From assembly GCA_016758965.1 (NCBI GenBank), contig JAEPRB010000042.1:156324-220323 (forward strand): a stretch of 64,000 bases of DNA. Direction: 5' to 3'. The position numbers were made by a program, and so were the translations under genes. This DNA is from Circinella minor. Taxonomy: Eukaryota > Mucoromycota > Mucoromycetes > Mucorales > Lichtheimiaceae. Under the pieces are notes generated by a model. That model was not told where the DNA came from and ran no database searches. It saw only the letters and a program-made list of their open reading frames with translations. This document shows, in pieces, positions 48,680 through 60,688 of the stretch (the stretch's first letter is position 1; each line of letters opens with the position of its first letter).

Positions 48680-49478
48680 TTATCTTACCTTGGTGAAACG
48701 GAATCTTGGGGGAGGAGTACGGACACGACGGTCAACAACCGAACGGACACGGACAACTCGGGCGTGAATGGCGCACGAGACGCAGTAGTGAAGCTTAACG
48801 TACAACTTGGGAATGGCATATTCTATAAAAAGTCATTTTATATAATGAGTTCAAACTGAAAAAAAAAATTCTTATATAAAATAATAATAAATAATAATAA
48901 TATATCTTTACCCTCATAGACGGAAGCTTCTTGAAGATCACGGACGGCAGCAGCTTCGACCATGTTACGGACGTTGAAGCGCTTGATGGCCTTGTCCTAT
49001 TATCAATAATAAAATACATTAATTAATTGCCCTGAGCTAATTTTTTGTCATGTTTAGTGTTTTAATGGTTTTTTTTTTTAGGCTTCCTTACCTTGGGGAC
49101 ACAGCGGGAGCAGTTAATGCAGCGAACGAACTTGTTGTGGCCGCGACCGTGCTTGTTGCGTCCGTTGTTTCTTCTCTTGCAGGTCTATTTGAAAAAAAAA
49201 AAAGTAAAATAAGTTTAATAATTAAGCAACCTCTTTTTTTTTTTTTTTTATTATATATTATAAAATGAGGGTTTTGTTGAAATTCATTAGGATAGCGTAT
49301 CCATATTTCCAAACCACCCCATTAAAAAAATAAAGTTGATGTCGTCTCTTCCGTCAGATAATAGAATAGATTGCTATAATGAATATGTCGTATGGATGAT
49401 TTCGTGGATGGATGGATACGCTATCGTAATGGATGTTTTTTAATCTGTTTGTTAGGGGGGGCTCTTGTTACATACCAT
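48680..49478 (-). CDS. RPS26: 40S ribosomal protein S26 (eS26)
   Basis: Four exons: 49478-49476 (only the ATG is coding), 49184-49092, 48996-48912 and 48822-48680, 107 codons of protein. [57 protein letters not shown] and [20 protein letters not shown] are diagnostic, with the two C-x2-C pairs that bind zinc. eS26 sits near the mRNA exit channel of the small subunit. The start was placed by a perfect ATG|GTATGT donor 291 bp upstream of exon 2. The reading frame ends FRFTKVR-stop, where AAG|GTAAGA could also be a splice donor, so a short extra C-terminal exon (orthologues are about 115-119 residues) may be missed. Codon bias is strong, as expected. Confidence 0.9.
49285..49431. mobile_element. 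MITE-like inverted-repeat element in RPS26 intron 1
   Basis: A 147-bp segment has terminal inverted repeats CATTAGGATAGCGTATCCAT (49285-49304) and, at 49412-49431, the reverse complement of CATTACGATAGCGTATCCAT, 19 of 20 identical. It lies wholly inside the first intron of RPS26. The interior is non-coding. No clear target duplication could be read outside the repeats. Confidence 0.6.
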
Positions 49479-50610
49479 ATTGGATTCGAAAAGGAGGTTC
49501 TATGATTCTCGCCAACCTGCCTATATCAAAAGGCAAATCTGAACTCGCTCTCCGGTTTTCCATTCTCCGACACAATTTGGGTCTACTAATCCCATATTTG
49601 GTAGTTGACAATTTCCATGAAGGCATTGGAAGACCCTCCCCAACTCCTTAATTTTATACGTTGTATAATGCTTTTTCTTTCTGATTTATATGACTTTTAT
49701 AATATAACCACCCATTTAATTCAGCCTTTTTTTTTTTTAAAAAAAAAAAAAAGAAATAAGATCATAAATAATATATCGAGATATTATTTTTGTTAAGAAA
49801 CAAATTATAAACATAACTTTACTTATAACAACTACTATAAGAATTTTTATCACACTTTTCAGATGATATTCTTCTGGATAAAAATAATAATAATTTACTA
49901 CCATTATTTTTAGACAAGTATTTTCATTATAATTGCTATTACTGTATAATAATAAATAAAATAATGACATCATTTTCTTTTATGACTATGATTAGTGATA
50001 GATTTTATTATTAATAATTAAACAAAATGTGATTTGATATACTGAACCCAATTACCAGGGAAAATATATGGATGAGAGTAAAAAAAAAAGAATGTGGATG
50101 GTAGTACAGAATCATAGGCGATCTGTGTTATACTTTCTCCGAAAAAAAAGAAAAACAAAAAACAAAAATTATCAATGCAAAATGATATCAAAAAAGCATT
50201 ATAATAAATAAAGCAGGGGATTTTGTTTTTTTTTAAAATGATTTTCAAATGATTTTCGTTTTTTGTAATACCAAAGAGGTAAATCAAGAAAAAGAGAGAG
50301 AATTAAACCTTGAAAAAAAAAATAGAATGCGTGAATTAAGTTGTATGATAATATCTTAAATAAAAGAATAATAAGAGAAGTATTATAAGATCTTGTCCTC
50401 TGGCAAAAACCGCGCATATGATATTATAATAATATGAAAAAAAAAAAGGTTAAGAAATCCCTATAGTTATATATATTCAACTCAATAACTTTTACCTAAT
50501 AATAACCTCTTCCCTCCCCCCCCTTGTATACTTCTCTTTCTCTTTCACTTTTCTGTTTTAAAAACTTCTTGTTCTTATAAGACTTTTTAATTAACGGACT
50601 TGCTCAAGAT
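49479..50610. promoter_or_regulatory. Divergent promoter region RPS26/TOK1
   Basis: 1.13 kb between the RPS26 start (minus) and the channel start (plus). The part next to RPS26 (49490-49650) is less AT-rich and probably holds its 5' UTR and promoter; the rest is AT-rich with A/T runs. No gene recognised. Confidence 0.45.
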
Positions 50611-53294
50611 ATGCATGATCCAATTACAACTCATCATTTAGACGAAAATGATGATAACATCTCAGAAGATGATAATATCTATTCTTTATCATCATCATCA
50701 ACAGACTCTTCAACAAATGATGAATTAATTCAATCACCAAAAACGTCCGAGAATAATATTCTCAACAATGACGAAGAAGAAGAAGGAGAATCACTTGGAC
50801 AACAACAACAACAACAAGAACCAACTATTCATTTTGCTGCTTTTCCACAACGTCCTACAATTCATACGGGTGCAGAACATGATCATCATGGGTGGCGTCA
50901 TGAAGGAGAAGCATGGGAAAGTGATGATGATGATGATGAATATGAAGAAGATGATGATGAATCTATATTAGAAAAGATGATAAATAATATTTCTTTCTTT
51001 TATACCCGAATTTCTTTATGGTTTCAAGATAAGAAATTACAATTACAACGAGAACGACCATTGACTCCAAGATCGCGTCGTATTGCCGAAGTTCCTTTTT
51101 GCATTGCAACATTCGGTTCAATATATGGTACTTTTATACTCGTTCGTGCTGCAGGTAAGAAAAAAAAAAAAAACTAACAGCGAGTTGTTTTCCTCTTTCT
51201 GATTTGAAAATAAATAAATAACGAGATCTCTCTTGTTACTTTTTATTGTATACAGCTGTCAATGGTTGGATAGTCGATCATAGTCAATGGGATGGTACTG
51301 GTCATGAATTTGACAAAAATCCTGTTGTTTCAATTAACAAGTTAGAAACATTAGCCATATATATGAGTCTTTTTTCTGGTATAGTTATTTCAATACTTTT
51401 AATTGCAAGAACACGAATGTCTCTTTACTTTGTATCAAAATGGTGTTTATGGTTAGCTTATTTACAAGGTTCGTTTTTTTTTTTTTTTTTTCTATTTTTT
51501 TTTTTTTTTTTTACCCAGATTTATGCATTGATATGACGAAACAAAAAAATAGGAGTTCTTTGCTTGTCATCTGTTTATGGATTTATTTTACGATCCAATG
51601 CATCCTTTATTTTAAATAATAATCCAACATATGTCTATTCAAGAGGATTTTGGAGTGGTCTTTGTTCAAGTATTATGTTTTTTTTAGCAGCCTTCAGTTT
51701 TACGATCGATTGGTTATTATCATACCCTTTTTCCAAATTATCTATCGTTTTAAAAGGTCTTGTGTTACCTAGTGTGATGTTATGCTCCACTGTCATCATT
51801 GGTGCATTAACCTATATGACACTTGAAGATTGGACTTATAGTAAATCAATTCTATTTTGTTGGACGGGTATTACTACTATTGGTATGTTTTTTTTTCTTT
51901 TTTTTTGGTAACAAAGTAAAAAAAAAGGGGGGGGGGTTGACATAACCTAACTTCATTTCAAAATATATTTACAAATAATAATAATTAGGATATGGTGATA
52001 TCACACCCTCGAGTTCAAAAGGTCGTATATTTTTCTTACTCTATACCGTCTTTGGTATTAGTATTGTCGGCTACATGTTATTATCCATTCGAGCGGTCAT
52101 CACTGGAACATCTTCTGATATAATGAAAGTCAATTTAATTCGGGTTGAATCACTTCATGATTATTCTCGACACCAACGTCAAAAATGGATGAATCAACAA
52201 CAATACCGTCAACAAATATTGGATAATACTAATAATAATAGTTCAACAACTCCTTTTTTAGAACGTCGATATTCAACACCTGAAGCACCAATAACAACAA
52301 CAACAACAGGTCGAGGCGATTATGACACTACCACTACTGATCATAATAATAACGAGAATGATATTACCTATAGTACTAGTAATCCTACTTCTCCTTATTC
52401 CAACAATAACAATGATAAAAATTTTCATGGACGAGGTCCAAGATCATTATCCAATGTATCCACATTTAGTACTTATACAATTGCAGGTATACTCAATAAC
52501 AAGGATCGTCAAATACTTGTTCAAGTCATTACAAAATCTGGAATTGTAAGAATGGGTATCATTTTAATCATGTGTTGGTTTGGTGGTGCTGGTATCTTTT
52601 GTTCACTTGAAAAAGATTGGTCTTATTTGGATGGACTTTATTTTGTATTTGGTACTCAATTGACTATTGGCTTTGGTGATATTGTCCCTGAAACTGCAGT
52701 AAGTAGTACTCTATGACTATGACAAAAATAAAATAAAAAGAATATTGAATATTAACTAATATCAAGAATGTAATTAACAAAAAATAATAATAATAATAAT
52801 AATAATACGTAATAATAAAAAAAGCTTGCACAAGAATTTTGGCTTGCCTATATTATTGTGTCTATTGCCGTGGCTGCCTATTTTATTAGTTTATGTGGTG
52901 ATACATTGATTGAAAAATTACAAATTCAAGATGATAATGTAGAGGATCCAGTAGAATCCTTATTTTATACTGATGAAATTGCAGGATCACCTCTACCCAT
53001 GGATGATTATACGGATAATCATCCTTCAGGATTGGAAAGGAATTTAGTATTTTTAGACAATCATGATATTGATAAAGAAGATGAAGAATCATCCTTATTA
53101 GTACAACCAACACCAGGAAGAACATTCTCTGCTTCATCCATTGATAAACAAGATGCTGATATTACCCACAATAACGATAGAAGAATAACTACAGCCCCTG
53201 TCTATAATAATCGTAATAATGTTTCACCTCCCGTACTTTTTCAAAAATCACAACTTGTTCGACATTCTTCATTACCCAATGTTTCAACTAGAAT

Positions 53295-53346
<52 letters not shown>

Positions 53347-54138
53347 AATATATTCAATGAAATAGGAAGCAAAGAAGAAGTAGGTCCAATCAGAAGTAAA
53401 GGATCTTTTTTAGTAAAAAGGAAGCAACATCCACTTAGAACAGTACATAAATTATCAACACACACTTCATCAGCATCATCATCGTCAAATATACCCGTTA
53501 TTACAACAACAACAACAACAACAACCCCTACGTCAACCTCCTCAAGCAATAATAGTAAAATGACTCAAACCCGTACCAATAATAGGATACAAAATCAACA
53601 AGAAGACAGAAGGCGATCAAAAAGACATTATCTTCAGTATGGTTCAATATTAGATATGAAAAAAAATCCTATATCAACAAGTTCAAGTGATGTAGGGTAT
53701 TTTAACTTGAATCATCATAAAAATATTGATTGTTTAAAACATCCAGCAAGTCCTTCCAGTCCATCTGAGGAACAGCAGCAAGAGGTAAGAAGAATGTGAT
53801 TGTTTTTTTTTTTGTTTTTTTTTTTTACATTAGAGTCAAATGAGTTATCTTTTTTTTAATTCCAACTTATCAATATGGGACTCTATTTCTTTTAGATAGC
53901 AAAAATTTCCTCTCTTTCTACTAATATGGATGAAGTAATACTAAAAGAGGATCAACAAGAAAAACAAAAATACAATAAATCATCATTCGTAGCAACAGAC
54001 TCTACAGTGAATGGTCAACAAGAACAAATGACAACTCATCTTCCACACACTAACAAAAAGAAAAAAATATCAAAGTATTTGCCTATCGCTGTCACTGATA
54101 GTCATTGTCATAGTGCTAATAAAAAACGCGCACTCTAG
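50611..54138 (+). CDS. TOK1: TOK1-like outwardly rectifying two-pore K+ channel
   Basis: Six exons (50611-51154, 51256-51468, 51553-51882, 51989-52698, 52825-53784, 53896-54138) sum to exactly 3000 nt, 999 residues. An acidic, Ser-rich N-terminus precedes the membrane region. Two pore loops are clear: TGITTIGYGDITPSSSKG and GTQLTIGFGDIVPETA, with hydrophobic spans before each (about six before pore 1 or around it, two after), the 8-TM/2-pore plan unique to fungal TOK channels of the plasma membrane. They pass outward K+ current and set membrane potential. The 120-residue loop between pores and the long C-tail are Asn/Gln/Ser/Thr-rich, with a pure (CAA)17 tract. The exon 3/4 junction falls inside the first selectivity filter. 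Confidence 0.93.
53296..53346 (+). repeat. (CAA)17 coding microsatellite
   Basis: Seventeen uninterrupted CAA codons encode a Gln17 tract in the cytosolic tail of the TOK1-like channel. A pure codon repeat of this length is expected to be length-polymorphic between strains. Confidence 0.9.
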
Positions 54139-54634
54139 TATAAATAATAATATCAGTTTCCCTCATTGTGAAACTAAGGCAACTCAACAGAATACAACTT
54201 TTTTTTAATTATCTCGTCGTCATGGATATATTATTATTTCATATTGATAAAGATAAATTTAAACTGTATTATTATTACAATGATAATAATGGTTGTTTTT
54301 TTAAACATACAAAGAATAAATCTGTGTACAAAATTATTATTACATCAATGTTTATTTAGTTTTGTTGTAAAAAAATTAGAACCTATAATGCCGTGTTCCC
54401 CGATCCCTGGTGTGACATTGCGCACTTTTTTTTTTTTTTAAACCTAATACAATTCTTTCCTTTTTTTCTTTCTTTCCCTTTTATTTATTTTATTTAAACA
54501 TTATATACTCCTTTTTCTTTTTCTTCTTTTTGTTTTCCTGTTTCTTTCTAATATTATTGCTATTGTTGACATACATATAAAGGACACATCATCATAAAAA
54601 AAAATCATTAATCACGAAAAAACAAAAAAAAAAA
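54139..54634. promoter_or_regulatory. Intergenic region
   Basis: About 500 bp between the channel stop and the next ATG on the same strand. T-rich and CT-rich, with no exon-like frame. Confidence 0.45.
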
Positions 54635-55635
54635 ATGAACGATAATACAATAACACCGCAACAATTAAAATTATATCAGGATTATTACGATGAAATGATT
54701 ACTTGTATGTGAACTAAAAAAAAAACTTATCATAATAAGAGAGGAAATAAATAAAAAAGAAAACTGTAATCATAAGCTGATCAGACCAGATGATTCATTT
54801 GATTTTTGATTTTTTTAGGCATTGTAACCAACTTATTTTCTTTTAATACAACAAATCAAGAAAAAGTTCTTGAAAATTATTATTTCGAGAACGTTGAATT
54901 TACATCTCCTATTTTATCTACTTTAGGTGTTGAAAATATTCGTCGGTAAAAGAGGATAAGAATAAATTTTTCATATAGAGTAACAGCTTCTTAATTTTCA
55001 AAAGTTGTTCTAACTTAAAAAAATTGGCGTAAAAAATAAAAATTATTATGCATTAATTTTTTTTTAGAGTATTGTTAGTATGGAAAATGTTAAATAAGGC
55101 TGAGCCAAAAATTACAAATATATGTTTTGACGGACAACAAACGTGCACGGTGTTCTTGACTCAAACTATATGTCCTCGAGTACTTCCATTTGTTACTATT
55201 CATGTACCTATTATAGTGACACTTCATTTTAAAGAAGTAGATAATGATCCGAATCGAATTAAAATTGTAAGGCATGAAGAACATTGGACTGCTCAAGGTA
55301 AAAAAATAATAATAATAATAAACCTGGCACACACACATATATATATATAATCTTTCTCTATCTATATAATATGAAAAGATATTTAATTTATAAATCTAAA
55401 ATAATTAGGATTATTGGAAATGATACCTATTGCAAGTGCTTGGTACGATCCATTGGTTCGTGTAACAACGGGTAAAGTACTTGCAACAGCTGGCGGATTC
55501 ATTCATTCAGCTTCCGAGATGGCACAACGTATATCTTCAAGAGGACGTGAAATTGAAGGAGGACGACAAGAATTAATAAAACGATTATCAAAATCATCAT
55601 CTTGTAGTGAAAAAGGACTACGTGTAGTAGTTTAA
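54635..55635 (+). CDS. SigF-like NTF2-fold domain protein
   Basis: Four exons (54635-54704, 54819-54945, 55068-55297, 55409-55635) give 217 residues. The sequence LENYYFENVEFTSPILSTLG, LVWKMLNKAEPKITNICFDG, PIIVTLHFKEVDND and IKIVRHEEHWTAQGLLEMIP reads as a cone-shaped NTF2-like fold: a helix, then paired strands ending in a W-T-x-Q-G motif. I associate it with the fungal SigF-like NTF2 family. These proteins are uncharacterised; a ligand-binding or scaffolding role is only a guess. A C-terminal helical extension (SEMAQRISSRGREIEGG) follows. No signal peptide is evident. Family assignment is from memory and moderately sure. Confidence 0.6.
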
Positions 55636-56805
55636 AGAGCAAAAAAAAGCTTTTTTTTTAATTTTTGTTTTAAATAATCATATTATATAATTATAGTTAA
55701 TAGTAATAATGTTAAAAAGAAAACTGTTTTTACTACAGTATCATTTAAGATAAAGTCCCCCAATCAATGAATTTTATTCGTTGGGGGAAGGGGGGGGTGT
55801 TTGAAAGATATTTTATTTTGTATGATCAAAGTGATCTTGTAATTATCGTTACTATATTAGATGAATAGATAAAACAAAGAGAAATAATGTATCCTACCTA
55901 TTATCCAATTGATTTGTTCATCATCACACCATCAATACCATTTCCCCCTAGTTTGATAATGAACATGATAAGTTCTAATCGTCTGCATGTATATAATTTT
56001 ATATGTAATAAGGTTGTGAAGGGGATGCACAACGCATTAAACAACAAAAACAAAAATGAGTGCATCTAATAACATTTATATTTGATGACTTATTAAACCG
56101 AACTTCTATATATGTAGTGTTACCTTTAAAATTGTAATCCTATTTTATTTTGTTCACAGCAACGTTTTGTGCCAGAGCTTCATGAGTTATTCATGCAAAT
56201 TTATCTGGTGAGAGTATAATTAAATAATAACACGTTAAGTTAGTGCAGCAGTTTATTTTTTATATTGCATTCTCGTAAAGCTGATTATATGTACATACAA
56301 GTAAAATGAGGCGGAAGGAGGGGGGGGGATGATCAATAATGAAAATAATGTCTCAATAGTTATACATAGAATTGTTTTTATGTATAACTTTAATTTATTC
56401 AAACGTTGTTGTATAAGCTACGTACATAGATTCTTATACAAACAACAAACAAAAGTGAATGAACATGATGTAATTTCACTAATAGAGGACAAGATACACT
56501 TCTTTTTACACTATACAAACACCCAATTTTCTTATCATTTTACTTGTGTATATATTAATATGTTAGTCCTTTTATTTATATAACATATATGTAAGTCTTA
56601 TTTACCTTTTAACTCTATATTCAGAATATAAAACAAATAAAAAAAAGTAAACAAACAAAAAATATTTTCAATTCCACAAAAAAGAAAACCAGAGCGTGTT
56701 GAGTTGTGTTATTATATATATGCGTGTGTGTGTGTGTAACTTTATAAAAAGTATTTCTTTTTCTTCTCTTTCTTTTCTCTCTTTTTTATAAAAAAAAAAG
56801 ATATT
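55636..56805. other. Intergenic region with a hairpin
   Basis: 1.17 kb between plus-strand genes. A hairpin with arms TCCCCCAA (55756-55763) and TTGGGGGA (55781-55788) lies 120 bp after the SigF-like stop. At 56163-56208 a 46-bp piece with exon-like borders (CACAG ... GTGAGA) encodes QRFVPELHELFMQIYL, but nothing nearby joins to it. A G-run (56322-56328) and AT microsatellites complete the stretch. Confidence 0.4.
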
Positions 56806-59082
56806 ATGGATCCTCTAGCACTGGCTTTCCAGTTTATTTGTTTATGGGGTATTATTTATATTATCGTACTTGCCACTAAATTTTACATTGCTACCAAGGT
56901 TATTATTATTATTATTTTTATCATTATCACCATGTTTTCAATTGAGTTCCTTAATGTTTTCATGTTGTAACTGACATTAGGGTGGTGGTGGTGGGGGAAA
57001 TAAACTAATAGGAATCCGACCATCAACGCATAACAACAGCTAATGGTAGCATTTTACCTACAACGACTACAACAACAACTTATGAAGAAGGAGGAGGAGG
57101 AGGAGGAGGAGGCAATCGTAATGACAATACAAATAATGAAAAAGATCAATGGATGATTAAACTTTTTCAAGTAAAATATACCACTGCTAAATGTAACAAC
57201 TTATTTCGACGATTAGCAGAAGCTGCACCTCGTTTTTGGAATCTTTGGTTTGCAATGGGTACCTTAGTGGCTCTTATTGTTATGATAGCAGGTGTTATCG
57301 TTATTGGTTATGCAGCTTTAAAAATTTTATTATCATTTTGGCATATGTTACAATTATCCACTTTTCAACAAGAAGAACAAAAAGAATTACGACCCACAAC
57401 AGAAATAATTCATCGATTTAGAAAACGATCATTAGATGAAAATCAAGTTGGTTCATCACAAAATGATAATGATGAACAAGTATTTTTACCTATGGTAAAA
57501 TTCATGGATAAGGACGAATATATCTGATTAAAATCTGATAACTAACAAATAAAAAAAAAATTGGATGATTTATTAGATTCCAGGTGTTACTGTACCACTT
57601 TCTCATCTTGGATATTATTTACTTGCTTTACTTATTTGTGGTGTATTTCATGAAGCTGGACATGCCATTGCAGCCTATTGGTAATATATATATATATATA
57701 TATAAAGTTATTGTGGGGGGGCGGGTAAAAAGGAGAAAGAAACTTATTCATTTCAAAATCCATTCATTATAGTCAACGCGTTCCCATTCGAAGTGCTGGT
57801 ATATTTGTTTATTATATTTATCCAGGTGCCTTTGTCAATATTTCTGATCATGCACTTCAATTAATTGCACCTTTTCGACAATTAAAAATTATATGTGCTG
57901 GTGTATGGCATAATATAATACTTTATATATGGACATGGATCATGCTTTCAGGTGGACTCAAGATTATATTAATACTATTAGGATGGCAATCATTAGAAAG
58001 TACAGGGGGTGTCAGTGTTGTCAATGTTCGACCTGATTCTCCATTATCTTATCATCTACCTATTTCTTCTATTCTGTATCAATTGGATGATTTTCCATTA
58101 GAACATAATATTGTGGATTGGAATGACTATTTATTAGCTCAAGAAGATCATATACCAACACAAGGATTTTGTGCTACAGTATTAGATAAGGATAATCCAA
58201 ATAAAGTAAATGAATGTTGTGATATTGATGATGAATATCCTTTTGGTCGTTCATCCAATTCAACACTTTCATGTTTTAGAGATTTTAAAACAACAGGTCA
58301 TACTGAGGTAAAAAAAAAAAAAGAAATTAAATTAGAAGAAGAGATAATTGAATTTATATTTTTGATATATAGGCTGATTATTTTACTTGTCTTCCAATGA
58401 CTCAAGTAATGATATCAAGAGAATCAAAAAGATGTATTCAAGATTTAGAATGTTCATTGAATGAATATTGTGTTACTCCCTATACACCTTCTTCAGCAGG
58501 ACAAATTGTTCGTATGTATACCAAAGCACCAGCATGGAAAAAGAATGAAATAGAATCAGATAAAGTATTTGTATTTGAAGGTGAATTAGTTGATATTTGG
58601 GAAAGTGGTAAGTTCTTTCATTTCTATCTTAAATTTGAAAATGATAAAAAAAATCTTAAAATTATTTATATTTTTATTTTTTCTTAGTTAAAGTTGGTAT
58701 ATTACGACCTCGTTTTTGGTTTTTACCAGTATTTATTCCACATACAATTGAATTATTATTAAGGTTAGGGTTAAAAAAAAAAAAAAAAAGAGGGATATAT
58801 TATATATATATATATATAAAACTTAAAAATTGAAATGAAATTTTTAGATATATTTCATCTTTTACTTTGGCGCTGGCGCTACTTAATATCTTACCTGCAT
58901 TTCAACTCGATGGAGAATTTGCATTAGGACAACTTGTATCACTTTTATTTCAACAAAATGATCATTTATCTACAGGAAGATTACAACAACCACAATATTA
59001 TACACGTAAAATTATTAAAATAACATCTACTATTGTTGGATTTGTTATTATTGGAAGTATTTTACTTGGTTTAGTAAAATAA
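56806..59082 (+). CDS. Membrane-bound site-2 protease (MBTPS2/S2P-like)
   Basis: Seven exons (56806-56898, 57012-57494, 57577-57680, 57773-58307, 58373-58607, 58688-58763, 58848-59082) give 586 residues. It is an intramembrane zinc metalloprotease that cleaves membrane-tethered transcription factors such as SREBP or ATF6 relatives in the Golgi. Catalytic landmarks: CGVFHEAGHAIAAYW (HExxH, exon 3) and NILPAFQLDGEF (the LDG zinc ligand Asp). Between them a PDZ-like stretch (VSVVNVRPDSPLSYHLP) and a long luminal loop with many Cys (NECCDID, YFTCLP, KRCIQDLECSLNEYCV) resemble metazoan S2P. A polyglycine run (EEGGGGGGGN) follows the first helix. The acceptor at 57012 is chosen because the earlier one (after CATTAG) leads to a stop. 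Confidence 0.88.
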
Positions 59083-59453
59083 GATTTTATTTCTTTTCTT
59101 TTCTTTTCTTTTTGTGTGTGTGTGTATGTAAATAATTTTGTATTCTGGATATTATATACCCTTTTTTTTACTGTTTGTAATAATAATTCATCCCTTCTCT
59201 CTCTCTCTCTCCTTTAATTCTTGCCACATATAAATAATAATAATAATAAAAAAAAAGCCCCTAGATTCCCTTTATATATATATTTGACGTATGAAATTAA
59301 GAACTATAATCCAATAGGGCGCTGCCAACTCTTTTATTTATTTATTTATTTATATTATGCATTATTTTTTTTTATTCTTTCTTTCCTTCTTTCTTTCTTT
59401 CTCTCTTGTTCTTTATATTAGTTTATTTATCATAAAAAAGAAAAATAGACAAG
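59083..59453. other. Short intergenic spacer
   Basis: 371 bp with TTCTT, CT and TTTA repeats, between the site-2 protease stop and the Erd2 ATG. No gene. Confidence 0.5.
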
Positions 59454-60382
59454 ATGAATATATTTCGTTTAGTAGCAGATTTAATGCATTTAGCATCTAT
59501 CTTTATTCTTCTTTTAAAAATTCAAAGTTCAAAATCATGTGTTGGTAAGTGAAAACTCTACGTAAAAAAAAAAAATAATACAACTAATTTTTTAAAAAAA
59601 AAATATATATAAAAGGTATATCATTCAAGTCACAATTATTATATACCATTGTATTTTTAACAAGATACCTTGATCTTTTTATCAAAATCGTTTCTTTATA
59701 TAATACATGCATGAAAATATTTTTTATTGTATCATCCATTTATATATTATATTTAATGCAATTCAAGTATAAAGCTACCTATGATTCAAGTTTAGATACT
59801 TTTCGTAATGAATTTTTATTAGCAGGTGCTGCTATATTTGGTATTATGTTTTCATATAATTATACTCCTATTGAAGTAAGTTTTTTTTCTGTTACGTATT
59901 TTTAAAAAACAAATTTAAATAAATAAATAAAATAATTTGTTAGGTATTATGGTCATTTTCCATTTGGCTTGAATCAGTTGCTATTATGCCACAATTATAT
60001 ATGTTACAAAAAACAGGAGAAGCTGAAACGATTACAACTCATTATATATTTGCACTGGGTGCTTATCGTGCTCTTTATCTAGCCAATTGGGTAAATATAC
60101 AAAAAAAAAAGATTCTACGTATTTCATTTTAAAATTAATTTTTTTTTTTTTTTTTTTTTTTTTAGTTATATCGTTATTGTATGGAAGATCATGTGGATTG
60201 GATTGCTTGGATAGCTGGATTAATTCAAACTGCATTATATAGTGACTTTTTTTATATTTATTATACAAAGTAAGTAAATATAAATCATTCTTTTTTTTTT
60301 CTCGATACGTATCTAAATTAAATATATATAATATATATAAAATAGAGTACTCAAGGGTAAAAAGTTTGAATTATCAGAGTAA
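59454..60382 (+). CDS. ERD2: ER lumen protein-retaining receptor (K/HDEL receptor)
   Basis: Five exons (59454-59544, 59616-59875, 59944-60090, 60166-60269, 60346-60382) give 212 residues, the family norm. [80 protein letters not shown] and [19 protein letters not shown] are highly conserved Erd2 segments across seven membrane spans. The receptor binds C-terminal HDEL/KDEL signals at the acidic Golgi and returns escaped ER proteins via COPI vesicles. The Lys-rich C-tail (KGKK) is consistent with COPI binding. Confidence 0.95.
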
Positions 60383-60688
60383 GTAAAAAAAAAAAATTCT
60401 ATTTATTTATTAAAAAGATGGAACTAACCTTTTTTTTTTAAAAAAATAGAATGGTTTAATAATAATGACATTCATATTATCAGAAACAATTGTAATAAAA
60501 AAAAAAAAATCTCCGATCCATGCAAACTTAGCATGGTTTCGCGTGAAACAATAACTATTTTTTTTTTCTTTTGTTCTTTTTAACAACAATAACATATCTT
60601 TTATTATTTTGAGTTTATAAAAAAAAAAAGTTTGCTCTTTTCTTTAACTATATTAACAAATCAAAAGAATAATAATATATCAATAAAA
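60383..60688. other. Short intergenic spacer
   Basis: 306 bp of A/T runs between ERD2 and the PKA regulatory subunit. It should contain the PKA promoter. A short imperfect hairpin lies near 60510-60550 (ATGCAAACTTAGCATGG). No gene. Confidence 0.4.

Noticed and set aside
53241..53549. 102-codon minus-strand frame with poly-Val and poly-Cys
   Set aside because: Pure antisense of the CAA and ACA repeats in the TOK1-like channel.
55756..55788. Hairpin TCCCCCAA/TTGGGGGA treated as a terminator
   Set aside because: Intrinsic hairpin terminators are not expected in a fungal nuclear genome; it is noted only as structure.
56163..56208. Exon-like piece encoding QRFVPELHELFMQIYL
   Set aside because: Good splice-like borders but no partner exon in compatible frame within about 500 bp; too short to call a gene.
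57001..57011. Earlier acceptor (CATTAG at about 56979-56980) for site-2 protease exon 2 with a GGGGGG start
   Set aside because: That frame reaches a stop at ACAACAGCTAA; the later ACTAATAG acceptor stays open to the HEAGH exon.
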